Source: Hydractinia symbiolongicarpus (lineage: Eukaryota; Cnidaria; Hydrozoa; Anthoathecata; Hydractiniidae). From it: a stretch of DNA of 64,000 nt. Positions within the stretch are counted from its first letter, which is position 1. The number at the start of each line of letters is the position of its first letter. The notes beneath the pieces were generated by a model that ran no database searches, had not been told where the DNA came from, and saw nothing but the letters and a program-made list of their open reading frames with translations. The stretch is from positions 21,351,851-21,415,850 of the forward strand of contig NC_079877.1 in assembly GCF_029227915.1 (NCBI RefSeq), given 5' to 3'. A program made the translations under genes and the position numbers. This document shows positions 38,701 to 43,838 of the stretch, piece by piece.

Positions 38701-41700
38701 TATAACGTTGGTGATAGTTTTCGTCGTATATAAATTAGCCTATACATATACCAAAGCAATGTTTTTTACAAATGTGTGGCTTTAAAAAAAGCCTTTTAAT
38801 TAAGAGTGTTGTTAGCTAAGGGGCTCATAGGGGAAACAATTGGTTTAATTCCTCTGATACTTCATTACTTGGCGAAATTCTTGCAACAGGTAAGGTCATT
38901 TTCAAGGTGAACATTCTTTCGAAAACATCAAACAGAAGCCTGTCCATAAGTAGCCGATCCTAATTGATCCCAATTAATATTATTAGCTGTACGTTGATGC
39001 AGAGCACGAGGATCAAACAAAGTTCGTGGTACTTTAACAGGGTCTGGTAGATGCTCGGGATGTGGTCTTTTAAAACATATTGACGATGCAGGAAGATGAA
39101 CTTTTTGTCGACCTTTAGCCACTGTTTTGTTCCAAACTTGAGTTCTGGACGTACATGTTTTATTTAAACCCAATGCAACCTGATGTACAACAACATGGAG
39201 CAGTACAAAAACATGTTTGCAGCTTTCACATTCACCAGTTAAAACTTCATGGTTATCAAAGTTCATACACACCCAGGTCTTATAAGGAGTTTCATTAACC
39301 CGTGTTTGTTGTATAACATCTCCACGAACAAAACAATAACGCAGACATTGAGGTATGTTATTGAACTCAACATTTTGAACATGTCCAGCATTCATTAAAT
39401 TCTCTCCCTCATTTAAAGCTTTGACAGCCAGACTTTTCTGTGCATATTCCAGAAGGCATTTGGTAGTGATATCAGGATAGTACACGTATTCAGTCATCAA
39501 TCCAGTGGTTATCTGTTCTGGAAAGGGTATTTTGATACATGCGACAGTTAATTTAGACACACGTCGGTTTTGAATGTCTTCTTATTTTCCTTCCAATGAT
39601 GAAGATACAGGGAGATTAAGCAGTTCTGCTGCAAGCACTTTCTCTTCTTAACCCATAGTGTGAACGTAAATGTACCTGCTTAACACAACTCATAGCCGAT
39701 TCTCAACCCATCGTTAGCTGATTTTTTTAAATCAAATTTTTTTGATATTGTTTTTTTCGGCTTAAAATGAGATAGCTCTATCTTCAAAGAAGGCCGACAA
39801 ATAATGTGCCTAAAATAAGAAATATTCTTAAAAGTTAGGTGAATCTGAGTGTAAAAATCAAACGACAGAAATCAAAATGGCAGACAAAGTTAAAAAACTT
39901 TCGTTGTTGCAAGAAGAAGAGCTCGCTGTCCAAGTTAAAACTTTTCCGTGTTTGTTTGATAAAAGTTTCAAAGACTATAAGGAGAAAGATTGCGTGGCCA
40001 ATGCTTGGGAAGAAGTGCCAAAAGCCTTAGAGTTCATAGAAGACGGTAAGATTTATCAGCTTTGTATCAATTTTACATATAATCTCAATGTTAAATACAA
40101 TCTCGTTCGTTTTCAACAGGGAAAGTGGCGAAGGCAGCTTTTGAAAAGTTGAAAAAGCGATACAACAAAAAAAAGCTAAATGTTAAAAAAACGAAAAAGT
40201 CTGGCTCATCAACCCAAGAGAGTGAAAGGGCAGAGAAAGCCCTTGCTATGTACAAGTTTCTTTTCTGGTTGGATAATTTCATCTATATCCGTGAGGGGCG
40301 ATCAAACATAAATATTGACGGTTTAAACTCTGAAGATGAGGAAGAAGATGATGATGACGTTAGAACCGGTCTTTTTAAATGTTGCTTCACCATCTACTCT
40401 CATCGATCTCCATTCACCCTCTTTTATTGCACTATGCTTACTTTCTGAATCCACGAATCTTGTTGGCGTGTAAAAGGCATTATCCGTCTGAATCAAGTAA
40501 TTATGTAGAGCTAAGCAAGATAAGGTGTAATTTTCAACATTTTTAACGGTTGTTCTAATTGGCTTATGAAATGTTCTCCACCTGGCGCATAACATTCCAA
40601 ATGCGTTCTTGATGACTCTCCTGGCTCTTGAATGTCTATAATTGTAGATTTTTTTTCTTCACATGCATGATCCGTCCCAGGATACGGTCGCATTAACCAG
40701 GTTTTTAAGGGAAAGATTTTATACCCGACAAGGAAATATGGGAGACCACCAATACTGTTATTGACGATGCGTCTTTCAGGAACTTTTAGCTCATTCTCTT
40801 CAAAAGCCATTCCCATCACGGAATTAGCTAAAACTCCACTTTCATTGTTGCTTCTAAACTGACCAACGTCGAAAATTGTGAAACTATAATTAGCATCACA
40901 AATGGCCATTAGGACTAAACTAAAAAAACCCTTATAGTTATAAACTGGGTGCCTGTTAAGCTTGGGCATTGCATCAAGATATGTTTTCCGTCAATAGCTC
41001 CTATGACGTGTGGCAAGTTCCAAGTTGATTCAAAATTATCTGCAATCTGTAGCCAATCTTCCTTAGAACTCGGAGCACACAAATACGTTGACTTCAGTTG
41101 CTCGTAAATTGCTATACATGTTTCAGATATGATTGAAGAAACGATCGACTTCCCTAGATGAAATGAGTAGCACAATGACTGCTGAGTATCACCACTTGAC
41201 AAGAGTCTAATAGTAATAAATAAGCGTTGTTCTTCTGATATGGATTCTCTTAAAGGGGCTACGGAACGACTGTTGTTTTTCGACTTTAGTGACTTACACG
41301 AAAGTCGAGCTGTTGGCGGTGAAAAACAAACTGGCTATTTTTCCGGCATGTATGTAATTTACAGACTCGAACATATGGATATATCTAGAATTTTTATCTT
41401 CTCCAGCCTTGGTCATGTTTTCATCCAGAATGAGTCTCGCTGAAATATTTCTTTATAATAAACTTTTCGAAAAAAAATATTGAACCAGCGAGCAAAGTGC
41501 GCTGGTCCGTTCATTGCGCCTAATTTTTATTTTTAATATATGCGCGGGATATACGGAATGTAAGCATTTTAACCGGTTCGTAGGCCCTTTAAATGCGTGT
41601 TTTGCCGGGACCAACCAACGATAACAAGTGCTCGAAACGTTCAGGAGACATTCTCAAATATCTAAAGAAAAAAGATAAGTATAGCTGTTGTGATGACAAA

Positions 41701-43838
41701 AAGTATCAAATTTAAAAACAGAAAGGAAGAGAAATGTATACCTGAAAAAATATTCTCTATCGGAGAGCTTTAATTCATAATACAGGCGATGGTAATCACC
41801 GAGTTCCTTCCTTCTCTGAAAAATCTTTCTGACCCAAAACCTCTTCTTACTCTTTTTACTCAACTTTTGTATATCCTCCTCAACAATAGCAACAGTTTTT
41901 CTTCATCACAACCATCTCGATAATATTTCAACATGTAAAAACATTTGAATATTCTCGAACGTCTCACTAGTGTGAACGTCTAAAGTACCTGTAGCTCAAA
42001 TTTTGAAATCGGCTACGAAAGCATGCACAATACCGTTAGCTCATCGTTAGCCGATAGTGAGAACAAGGCTTAAAGGACCCCCCCCCTAGCTAACAAATAA
42101 CTCCTTAAGTTTTCAACACTCCACTTGTTTAATTCTTCTTGTGAATGCACCATTGTTAGACAGTTTCTTACCAATGTTTACAGTAAGTAACCTTCGCCAA
42201 AACTACATAAGATACCCTGATTTTCCCATACTGCATTGCACAGTCATAAATTTGAAAATGGTAGCACTATCAGTAAAAAGGTCTATAGAGAAAAAAGAAT
42301 AATGACCAGCTTGCTTAGAATTTTGATATTCCTATACAAAAAAGTGTAATAGATTTCGATTTGAATATATTCGGTGAGCTGATTTATATGTCTCACGCTG
42401 CTGGTATAAACATAGGAATCTCGGAAATTTAACACTTTAATGAAGAGAAGTAGAGGTAACCTGCCGGTCAACAACTGAAACCATCAGTTGTTGACCGGCA
42501 GGTTGCTGGATTGTTTTCAAATTTAATTTTGTGAACAAAAATTTGAAATCGCCTGCGTGAATTATTATTCTACCGGAAACTGGTTTATTTTGTAATTTAA
42601 TCGTTTACAAATCCATTTTTGAACATTTCTAGCGGTATATGCAGAAAATAATTTAATTTTGGCGTATTTTTGGGAAAATGTGGTAAAATAAAGGTAAAAA
42701 ACAAAAACGCAAAAAGTAGAAGTAAATCATTACCCAACGAATAATTAATATTTTCTTTTGTTCTATGAAAGAGACAATAGCCACTGAAAACCGATTCTGT
42801 ACGGAAAATACATTAAGTTTGGAGCAGAAAAATACAGGGCGAATACAGGAATTCAAACAAGTCATTTTTTACGAAGTCACTAAACTTATACTAAGATTAA
42901 AGCGACGAATGACACGTTTCATAAATGAGGTTAAAATTTCTAAATTAATTGTACTATGAAGTGAAGCGTCGTTTGATTTCGTCTGAGATTTTTTAAGTGA
43001 TTTTTACTGGAGACTATCCCTTGAAAAATGCACAACTATGAAATATCGACAATGACAACCCAATGACAACCCAATTTTACAATTTCTGCCTATCATTCAT
43101 GGTTGAAAGTCGTGCGATTGAAACGCTTATGGTGTTAAACATCATTTAGGTGACATGTACTTAATGTAATTAATTGTTAAATCAGTAGATGAAAAAAAAA
43201 TCTTTAATCACTACCTACCTACAAATAATTTTTTTTGAAAATAAAACGCGGTTATCTAAACAACAGTTCTGGTGAAACGAAGATAGAGAAAAATGGAAAA
43301 AAGTAAAATCACGTAATTTAGACGTTCACATATATTGCCTAACCTTGCTTTTATAAACAACGCTTACAAAGCAAAACAAGCTGACATAAGTATCTAGTTA
43401 ACTTTCCTAGTCATGGACAATACAATTTCTCAAATACAAAAAAAAATAGTGAGCACTAAAAACAACAAGCGAACACAACACCTCCGTATCACAGCTACCA
43501 TGGTAAATTCGCGAAACATGGGAGTTAAAATTAAAAAATGAGTGGAAGTGTTGTTGTTTTTTGATGAGTAGAAGTGTTTTTTGTTTGTTTTTTTGATAAG
43601 TAGAAGCGTTTTTTTGTGACTAAAAGTAAAATTATAGTGTATAGAACATGATCCTTCAGAGCTATCTTATGTAACTTATTTGGTTTTAGAATTTCCGGAA
43701 TTATGTTACGGCATTTTAATATATTTATTTTATTGACATTAGGTGGTGGATAAATGCCTCTGCGATGGAGCCGACGAGTACTTACAAATAATGGCAGTTT
43801 GTACTGTCATCATGGATCAGCTGTGTAAAAGCGGTTAA
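11731..43838 (+). CDS. RFC4: Replication factor C subunit 4 (RFC4), 3' eleven exons
   Basis: Eleven exons with GT-AG borders and consistent phase encode about 267 residues. They match animal RFC4 end to end from just before the LELNASDERGIQ motif to the C-terminus. RFC4 is a AAA+ subunit of the pentameric clamp loader that opens PCNA and places it at primer-template junctions in the nucleus. Visible motifs are LNASDERG, Walker B ILDEADSMT, sensor-1 region CLICNYVSR, the arginine-finger motif SRL (usually SRC) and sensor 2 EGDMRKA, followed by the C-terminal helical collar domain. The PCPPFKIV insert before Walker B favours RFC4 over RFC2. The first 95 or so residues, with Walker A, are missing and expected upstream. 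Introns range from 83 bp to 9.5 kb, the large ones filled with transposons. The coding exons look intact. Confidence 0.95.
11991..12057 (+). repeat. Interspersed repeat family B, partial copy
   Basis: GGACCTACCTGGTACACGC then AAAATGACCTGTGCTGGT. The same block occurs at 19734-19800, where the copy continues much further. Confidence 0.6.
12058..13700. other. RFC4 intron, nothing recognised
   Basis: Open frames here are short and compositionally like random AT-rich DNA. No repeat or RNA signature recognised. Confidence 0.4.
13700..14620. repeat. Degenerate tandem-like repeat region
   Basis: Related blocks recur in the same orientation: GCTTACACAAAATGTAC near 13841, GCTTATACAAAATATAAC near 14050, GTTTATACAAAATGTATAA near 14233, GTTTACACTATGCAT near 14440 and TGTTACACAAAAATGTC near 14558. 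ATTCTG-ATTCAACAAAAATC-like blocks are interleaved (13883, 14500). Spacing is irregular, about 120-210 bp. This looks like an old, diverged minisatellite or serial duplication. Confidence 0.4.
15374..15462 (+). pseudogene. Possible pogo/Tigger-type transposase C-terminal scrap
   Basis: After an AG acceptor-like site, one frame reads KEIIKAGWKAVGITNNL before a stop at about 15462. The pattern (hydrophobic-x-G-W/F-+-xx-G-I) resembles the end of the DDE domain in pogo-like transposases. Too short for a firm call; chance similarity is possible. Confidence 0.25.
16247..16356 (+). repeat. 59-bp direct duplication across an RFC4 splice acceptor
   Basis: The end of an RFC4 intron and the first ten exon bases (AG then GTTGTGCGAG) occur twice, at 16286-16297 and 16345-16356, each preceded by a CTTGTTGTTTTTT block and a T-rich tract. 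The downstream copy is the in-frame acceptor. Use of the upstream one would add 59 bases and shift the frame. Confidence 0.75.
16347..16405 (+). CDS. RFC4: RFC4 exon (VVRDKVKNFA)
   Basis: Acceptor AACTAG, donor GA/GTAAGT. Encodes VVRDKVKNFATQAVSGQKQ plus two bases of an Asp codon finished by the next exon. Matches VVREKVKNFAQ of animal RFC4. Confidence 0.92.
16696..16765 (+). CDS. RFC4: RFC4 exon (Walker B)
   Basis: Acceptor TTTTTAG, donor CAG/GTAAAC. Encodes GTPCPPFKIVILDEADSMTT and the following HAQ; ILDEAD is the Walker B/DEAD box that coordinates magnesium for ATP hydrolysis. Confidence 0.96.
16936..17009 (+). CDS. RFC4: RFC4 exon (sensor 1)
   Basis: Acceptor TTCTAG, donor AG/GTAGGA. 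Encodes AALRRTMEKQTKTTRF then CLICNYVS; the Asn in CNY is sensor 1. Ends in phase 2. Confidence 0.96.
17682..17802 (+). CDS. RFC4: RFC4 exon (arginine finger)
   Basis: Acceptor ATTTAG, donor AAG/GTAAAA. Encodes IIEPITSRLAKFRFKPLA and on through VDIEEK. The RFC-specific SRC box reads SRL here; the arginine finger itself is kept. Confidence 0.95.
17803..19733. other. Start of 9.5-kb RFC4 intron, nothing recognised
   Basis: AT-rich sequence without recognisable coding or repeat content before repeat family B at 19734. Confidence 0.4.
19734..20045 (+). repeat. Interspersed repeat family B, longest copy
   Basis: Begins GGACCTACCTGGTACAGG as at 11991, and continues through GCATAAAGATAGAGAATAAT and TGGGTCAAAATGGTTCAAAA to a GGTATGTCCATT end. 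The later part matches 31606-31800. The three copies overlap and so define one family. Confidence 0.6.
20046..20858. other. Intron sequence before LINE insertion
   Basis: AT-rich; no gene or repeat recognised. The boundary with the LINE is at about 20858. Confidence 0.4.
21017..21685 (+). pseudogene. LINE endonuclease domain
   Basis: Codes for most of an exonuclease-endonuclease-phosphatase domain that would nick target DNA. Visible motifs are FLSVYAPQCGLSEED, the catalytic GGDFNGHVG, TQIDYFLVR and the terminal SQHRLLVCDI (usual SDHxxV). The start shown is a GTG directly after a TAG, so it is not a real start. The upstream part (20859-21010) is in another frame, so a small indel lies near 21010. 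The frame closes at TGA 21683-21685; a second TGA follows at 21692, and beyond both the same phase continues into the reverse-transcriptase frame. The final SDH Asp-His pair reads Gln-His here, another hint of decay. Confidence 0.8.
21836..23212 (+). pseudogene. LINE reverse transcriptase with C-terminal zinc finger
   Basis: A 458-residue uninterrupted frame (the first codon is GTG; the real frame comes from the endonuclease). Order: basic linker, fingers (GKAAGVSGIVAVTVKASG), RGNYRGLKLVDQVMKV, QFGFVPGRGTTHALF, palm motif A FVDLEKAFDRVP, motif B-like HQCSVLSPLLF, catalytic LLYADDLVLIAE and thumb GLRVNTAKSKVV. At about residues 380-415 a C-xx-C, C-xx-C, H-xxx-C array (WPCGVCRKG, FCQTCKHWVHKKC) forms a RING/PHD-like finger. 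The rest of the C-terminal region after 23212 is broken by stops and deletions. The catalytic residues are intact, which suggests a fairly recent insertion. Confidence 0.85.
23628..23682 (+). repeat. Low-copy repeat C, copy 1
   Basis: TTTTTATTTAAACCGAAGTT and GTTTTTTTGGA blocks match 33085-33135 in the same order. Confidence 0.5.
23683..24980. other. RFC4 intron, nothing recognised
   Basis: AT-rich; short frames only, including a T-rich pseudo-frame near 24110-24190. Confidence 0.4.
24990..25100 (+). repeat. Possible tRNA-related SINE remnant
   Basis: GTGTTCGAATCTCATC at about 25048-25063 looks like a tRNA T-arm and pol III B box, followed by a T-rich tract. No convincing A box upstream, so this may be a 3' tRNA half or a chance match. 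Confidence 0.3.
25205..25690. repeat. Tandem array, about 118-bp unit, four copies or more
   Basis: Blocks AAATGTCATTTTAGGCCAAA, AATTAAAACTACTTTATTTT, GGCACAGTTAACAAAAAAA and GAACATGATGGTGACATCAA recur in this order. The units are diverged; the last runs into repeat D. Confidence 0.85.
25676..25817 (+). repeat. Repeat D, copy 1
   Basis: CGTTTCAATCGCGCAACTTT, CAACCATGAATGATAGGC and TCATAGTTGTGCATTTTTAA. An inverted copy lies at 43026-43158. Here it sits at the end of the tandem array, which suggests the array is part of the same element. Confidence 0.75.
25818..27285. other. RFC4 intron; 16-G run
   Basis: No gene or known repeat recognised. A run of 16 G bases lies at 26309-26324 next to a T-rich tract. 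Confidence 0.4.
27286..27330 (+). CDS. RFC4: RFC4 exon (sensor 2)
   Basis: Acceptor CGACAG, donor AAA/GTAAGA. Encodes AVEEVIKASEGDMRK; GDMR is the sensor-2 region. Confidence 0.95.
27446..27526 (+). CDS. RFC4: RFC4 exon
   Basis: Acceptor TGGCAG, donor GGC/GTAAGT. Encodes AITYLQSAHRLKLAET and ITTSDIIEMAG, as in AITFLQSATRL of animal RFC4. Confidence 0.95.
27527..28660. other. RFC4 intron, nothing recognised
   Basis: AT-rich intron sequence without recognisable elements before repeat family A. Confidence 0.4.
28667..29065 (+). repeat. Interspersed repeat family A, copy 2
   Basis: Starts GACCTGTAGAAAAATCCACT then TAGGCAGG, and passes through CCTCTATTGTGTATAGCTTGA and GCTGACGTCAGCAG to GATGACGTCATCAAC near 29046. 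Collinear with 10739-11095. ACGTCA palindromes occur inside. Confidence 0.65.
29066..29960. other. RFC4 intron, nothing recognised
   Basis: No gene or repeat recognised. Overlapping frames at 29603-29843 on both strands show no known family. Confidence 0.35.
29970..30890 (-). pseudogene. PIF/Harbinger-type DDE transposase remnant
   Basis: Minus-strand pieces follow a DDE_Tnp_4 transposase. The N-terminal KKTRLHKPISPEEMLAVTLR is at about 30810-30890. The first catalytic Asp region is PNCFGAVDGNHVNVIHSTNS (about 30630-30700), followed by YNYKG and FVDFTYRFLKVDLEES. The C-terminal RLRRVTENAFGIWINRFR carries the catalytic Glu in ENAFGI (about 30230-30300), and the frame ends at about 30134. Frames shift at least three times, so it is inactive. 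A MITE interrupts it upstream of the N-terminal piece at 30891. It lies antisense in an RFC4 intron and is distinct from the Harbinger copy at 39.7-42 kb. Confidence 0.75.
30891..31403. mobile_element. hAT-like MITE carrying a tandem array
   Basis: Perfect 15-bp terminal inverted repeats CAGGGTTCGAATTAG (30891-30905) and its complement (31389-31403). The CAGGG start is typical of hAT-group ends. I could not see an 8-bp target duplication. It interrupts the N-terminal part of a Harbinger transposase remnant and holds a satellite-like array. Confidence 0.65.
31003..31297. repeat. 58-bp tandem array, about five copies
   Basis: Unit contains AATGCGATCTAAAAAAGC, CTATCGCCGTTCTTCGTTCT and TAAACTTTTAA; five to six units with about 85-95% similarity by eye. 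It makes up most of the enclosing MITE. Confidence 0.9.
31606..31800 (+). repeat. Interspersed repeat family B, 3' part
   Basis: GCACAAAGATGGAGAACAAT, TGAGTCAAAATAGTTAAAAA and TAGGTCCATTCAAG blocks match 19850-20045 in order. It ends about 40 bp before an RFC4 exon. Confidence 0.6.
31843..31923 (+). CDS. RFC4: RFC4 exon
   Basis: Acceptor CATTTAG, donor AAG/GTTTGT. Encodes VIPEDVLKSLIETCYSGSF then DKLDDEVK; the CxSGSFDKL stretch is typical of RFC4. Confidence 0.95.
32007..32051 (+). CDS. RFC4: RFC4 exon
   Basis: Acceptor ACACAG, donor CAG/GTAACA. Encodes GMINEGYSASQAVNQ, matching the LIDEGHAATQLVNQ part of the collar domain. Confidence 0.95.
32052..32810. other. RFC4 intron, nothing recognised
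   Basis: AT-rich with frequent AGCTAGC words; no gene seen. Confidence 0.35.
32811..32945. repeat. 46-bp tandem repeat, three near-perfect copies
   Basis: Unit GTAGCTAGCTACACCC, TTTACTGTAATATGACAC, AAACTTTCAGAT. The copies are almost identical, so the duplication is recent. Confidence 0.9.
33085..33135 (+). repeat. Low-copy repeat C, copy 2
   Basis: TTTTATTTAAACCGAAGTTG and AGTTTTTTTGGA match 23641-23680. Confidence 0.5.
33136..34335. other. RFC4 intron, nothing recognised
   Basis: No gene or recognisable repeat. Confidence 0.35.
34341..34620 (+). mobile_element. tRNA-derived SINE
   Basis: A tRNA-like head: GTAGCGCGTGGCCTTGTGG (A-box-like at about 34349) and TTTTGTTCGGTCC (B-box-like, 34393-34402), separated as in a tRNA. 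A CACAGCGCAG stretch then echoes the complement of the 5' end. A non-tRNA body follows to about 34620. A tRNA gene is less likely because the B box has drifted and the sequence continues without a terminator. Confidence 0.6.
34910..34981 (+). CDS. RFC4: RFC4 exon
   Basis: Acceptor TATTTAG, donor GCA/GTAAGT. Encodes LHDKLVILESISDNQKSVI then LEKFA. Confidence 0.95.
34982..36792. other. RFC4 intron, nothing firmly recognised
   Basis: A minus-strand frame at 35891-36091 has a peptide-like look but matches nothing I know. A small inverted repeat GGTCTATAG/AATAGACC flanks 36776-36800, beside the transposon end. Confidence 0.35.
36795..36880 (+). repeat. Left terminal inverted repeat of ISL2EU-like element
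   Basis: AGACCTTTTTACTGATAG, then TGCTACCATTTTTAGATTTA, to ATCAGGGTATCT; matches the complement of 42200-42284. Confidence 0.9.
36962..37407 (+). pseudogene. THAP-domain N-terminus of ISL2EU-like transposase
   Basis: AVGACNNARKY near 36978-37010 is the first half of a THAP C2CH zinc finger. After a stop and a gap, VICSNHIEYGKPTDASPLP then TLYLKGY gives its end, with the CxxH pair and the PxP-type tail. A lysine-rich, then acidic linker follows (KKRKAPKERVF; DSVDEIDFGGTLDL). THAP fingers of such transposases bind the transposon ends. About 20-30 residues of the finger appear deleted and at least one stop interrupts it. Confidence 0.65.
37440..38414 (+). pseudogene. DDE_Tnp_4 transposase of ISL2EU-like element
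   Basis: Pieces in shifting frames: YTGCPSSKFFDLLFSMFG (37531-37584), RSLSLEDEILMTLMRIRLD near 37700, ADLAFRF, SPAYAGSITDVASKFHPGF near 38080, MVLFDKGFNVQDL with the second catalytic Asp, and IHIERVNGWLKEFRLL with the catalytic Glu in the final frame (38169-38414). It ends NMQPPLV, the usual C-terminus of the family. It would cut and join the element's ends. Frameshifts and stops make it inactive. The 3' end faces the second ORF about 500 bp away. Confidence 0.75.
38415..38925. other. Gap between the two convergent ISL2EU-like genes
   Basis: The YqaJ nuclease coding part would be expected about here on the minus strand; I cannot recognise it. Contains a short GCATATAGCATGAA duplication near 38509-38540. 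Confidence 0.4.
38928..39648 (-). pseudogene. ISL2EU-like second ORF, SWIM zinc-finger part
   Basis: Minus-strand frame of 210 residues, extended upstream to a decayed VLAAELLNLPVSSSLEG at about 39580-39635. A shortened SWIM-type finger (VLTGECESCKHVFVLLH) is followed by LGLNKTCTSRTQVWNK and VHLPASSICFKRPHPEH, ending in RTLFDPRALHQRT. These motifs occur in the transposon-borne SWIM/YqaJ proteins I know. The middle of the SWIM finger looks deleted, and the YqaJ nuclease domain expected next is absent because the frame stops near 38928. The N-terminal SAP part lies on the other side of the nested Harbinger at 42080-42152. Confidence 0.6.
39877..40448 (+). CDS. Harbinger MADF/Myb-like DNA-binding protein
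   Basis: Two exons joined over a 74-bp intron (40046-40119, GTAAGA...CAACAG). The Met at 39877 is the first in frame. Residues 1-58 hold a MADF-like start (LLQEEELAVQVKTFPCLFDK, YKEKDCVANAWEEV); after the intron comes KAAFEKLKKRYNKKKL, then LAMYKFLFWLDNFI. An acidic tail (SEDEEEDDDD) follows before divergent residues to a stop at 40446-40448. In PIF/Harbinger elements this partner protein binds the element ends and imports the transposase into the nucleus. The frame is intact after splicing and could be a recent copy. Its 3' end overlaps that of the opposing transposase gene. Confidence 0.7.
40323..41863 (-). pseudogene. Harbinger DDE transposase
   Basis: Starts with a helical N-terminus (VRKIFQRRKELGDYHRLYYE, LSDREYFFRY at about 41740-41840). 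A small intron then appears to lead to RMSPERFEHLLSLVGP near 41600-41650. After a decayed stretch, the core runs in one frame from 41202: SLCYSFHLGKSIVSSIISET, LPHVIGAIDGKHILMQCP (first Asp), then, after a frameshift near 40930, YNYKGFFSLVLMAICDANY with FTIFDVG (second Asp). The C-terminal part holds MLCARWRTFHKPIRTTVKN and CLALHNYLIQTD. At least two frameshifts; probably inactive, though less decayed than the Harbinger copy at 30 kb. Confidence 0.75.
42080..42152 (-). pseudogene. ISL2EU-like second ORF, N-terminal SAP-like piece
   Basis: From the Met at 42152 the minus strand reads MVHSQEELNKWSVENLRSYL then LARGG, a SAP-type start (W-S-V-E-x-L-R-x-Y-L-x-x-R-G). Directly after it lies the nested Harbinger. 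On its far side the same protein continues (VLAAELLNLP). SAP helices bind AT-rich DNA. Confidence 0.65.
42200..42284 (-). repeat. Right terminal inverted repeat of ISL2EU-like element
   Basis: Complement of the left terminal repeat; ends GTAAAAAGGTCT at 42284 and is followed by AT. Confidence 0.9.
42285..43025. other. RFC4 intron with a perfect hairpin
   Basis: No gene recognised. A 21-bp perfect stem with a 5-base loop occupies 42458-42504. Confidence 0.5.
42458..42504. repeat. Perfect 21-bp hairpin
   Basis: Left arm AACCTGCCGGTCAACAACTG plus A (42458-42478), loop AACCA, right arm its exact complement (42484-42504). GC content of the stem is higher than its surroundings. Confidence 0.95.
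43026..43158 (-). repeat. Repeat D, inverted copy
   Basis: Complement of 25676-25817: GCACAACTATGAAATATC, GCCTATCATTCATGGTTGAA, CGATTGAAACGCTTATGG. A CAATGACAACC unit is doubled in this copy. Confidence 0.75.
43159..43742. other. End of last RFC4 intron
   Basis: AT-rich; a GTAGAAGTGTTTTTTG-type short repeat near 43543-43615. Confidence 0.4.
43743..43838 (+). CDS. RFC4: RFC4 last exon
   Basis: Acceptor GACATTAG. Encodes VVDKCLCDGADEYLQIMAV then CTVIMDQLCKSG and stop TAA at 43836-43838; matches the VDKCLADGADEHLQL end of animal RFC4. No AATAAA is obvious soon after the stop. Confidence 0.95.
   Translation: MVDKCLCDGADEYLQIMAVCTVIMDQLCKSG

Larger units (their letters stand above)
39651..42069. 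mobile_element. Nested PIF/Harbinger transposon
   Basis: Flanked by TTA on both sides (39648-39650 and 42070-42072), the 3-bp duplication typical of PIF/Harbinger. It holds the two classic genes in convergent order: a MADF-type DNA-binding protein (+) and a DDE transposase (-). Similar AGTGTGAACGT-GTACCTG blocks lie at both ends (39657 and 41969) in direct orientation; I could not work out clean terminal inverted repeats. It splits the second ORF of the host ISL2EU-like element. Confidence 0.75.
36795..42284. mobile_element. ISL2EU-like DNA transposon with nested Harbinger
   Basis: Terminal inverted repeats start AGACCTTTTTACTGATAG and match for about 80 bp with few mismatches. Both ends are flanked by AT (36793-36794 and 42285-42286), a likely 2-bp target duplication. 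Inside are a THAP plus DDE transposase on the + strand and, facing it, a SAP/SWIM-type second ORF on the - strand. Known ISL2EU elements pair a THAP transposase with a second ORF carrying a YqaJ nuclease, so the layout fits. Without the nested insertion the host element is about 3.07 kb. Both genes carry stops and deletions; the ends look well kept. It lies in the last RFC4 intron. Confidence 0.8.
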
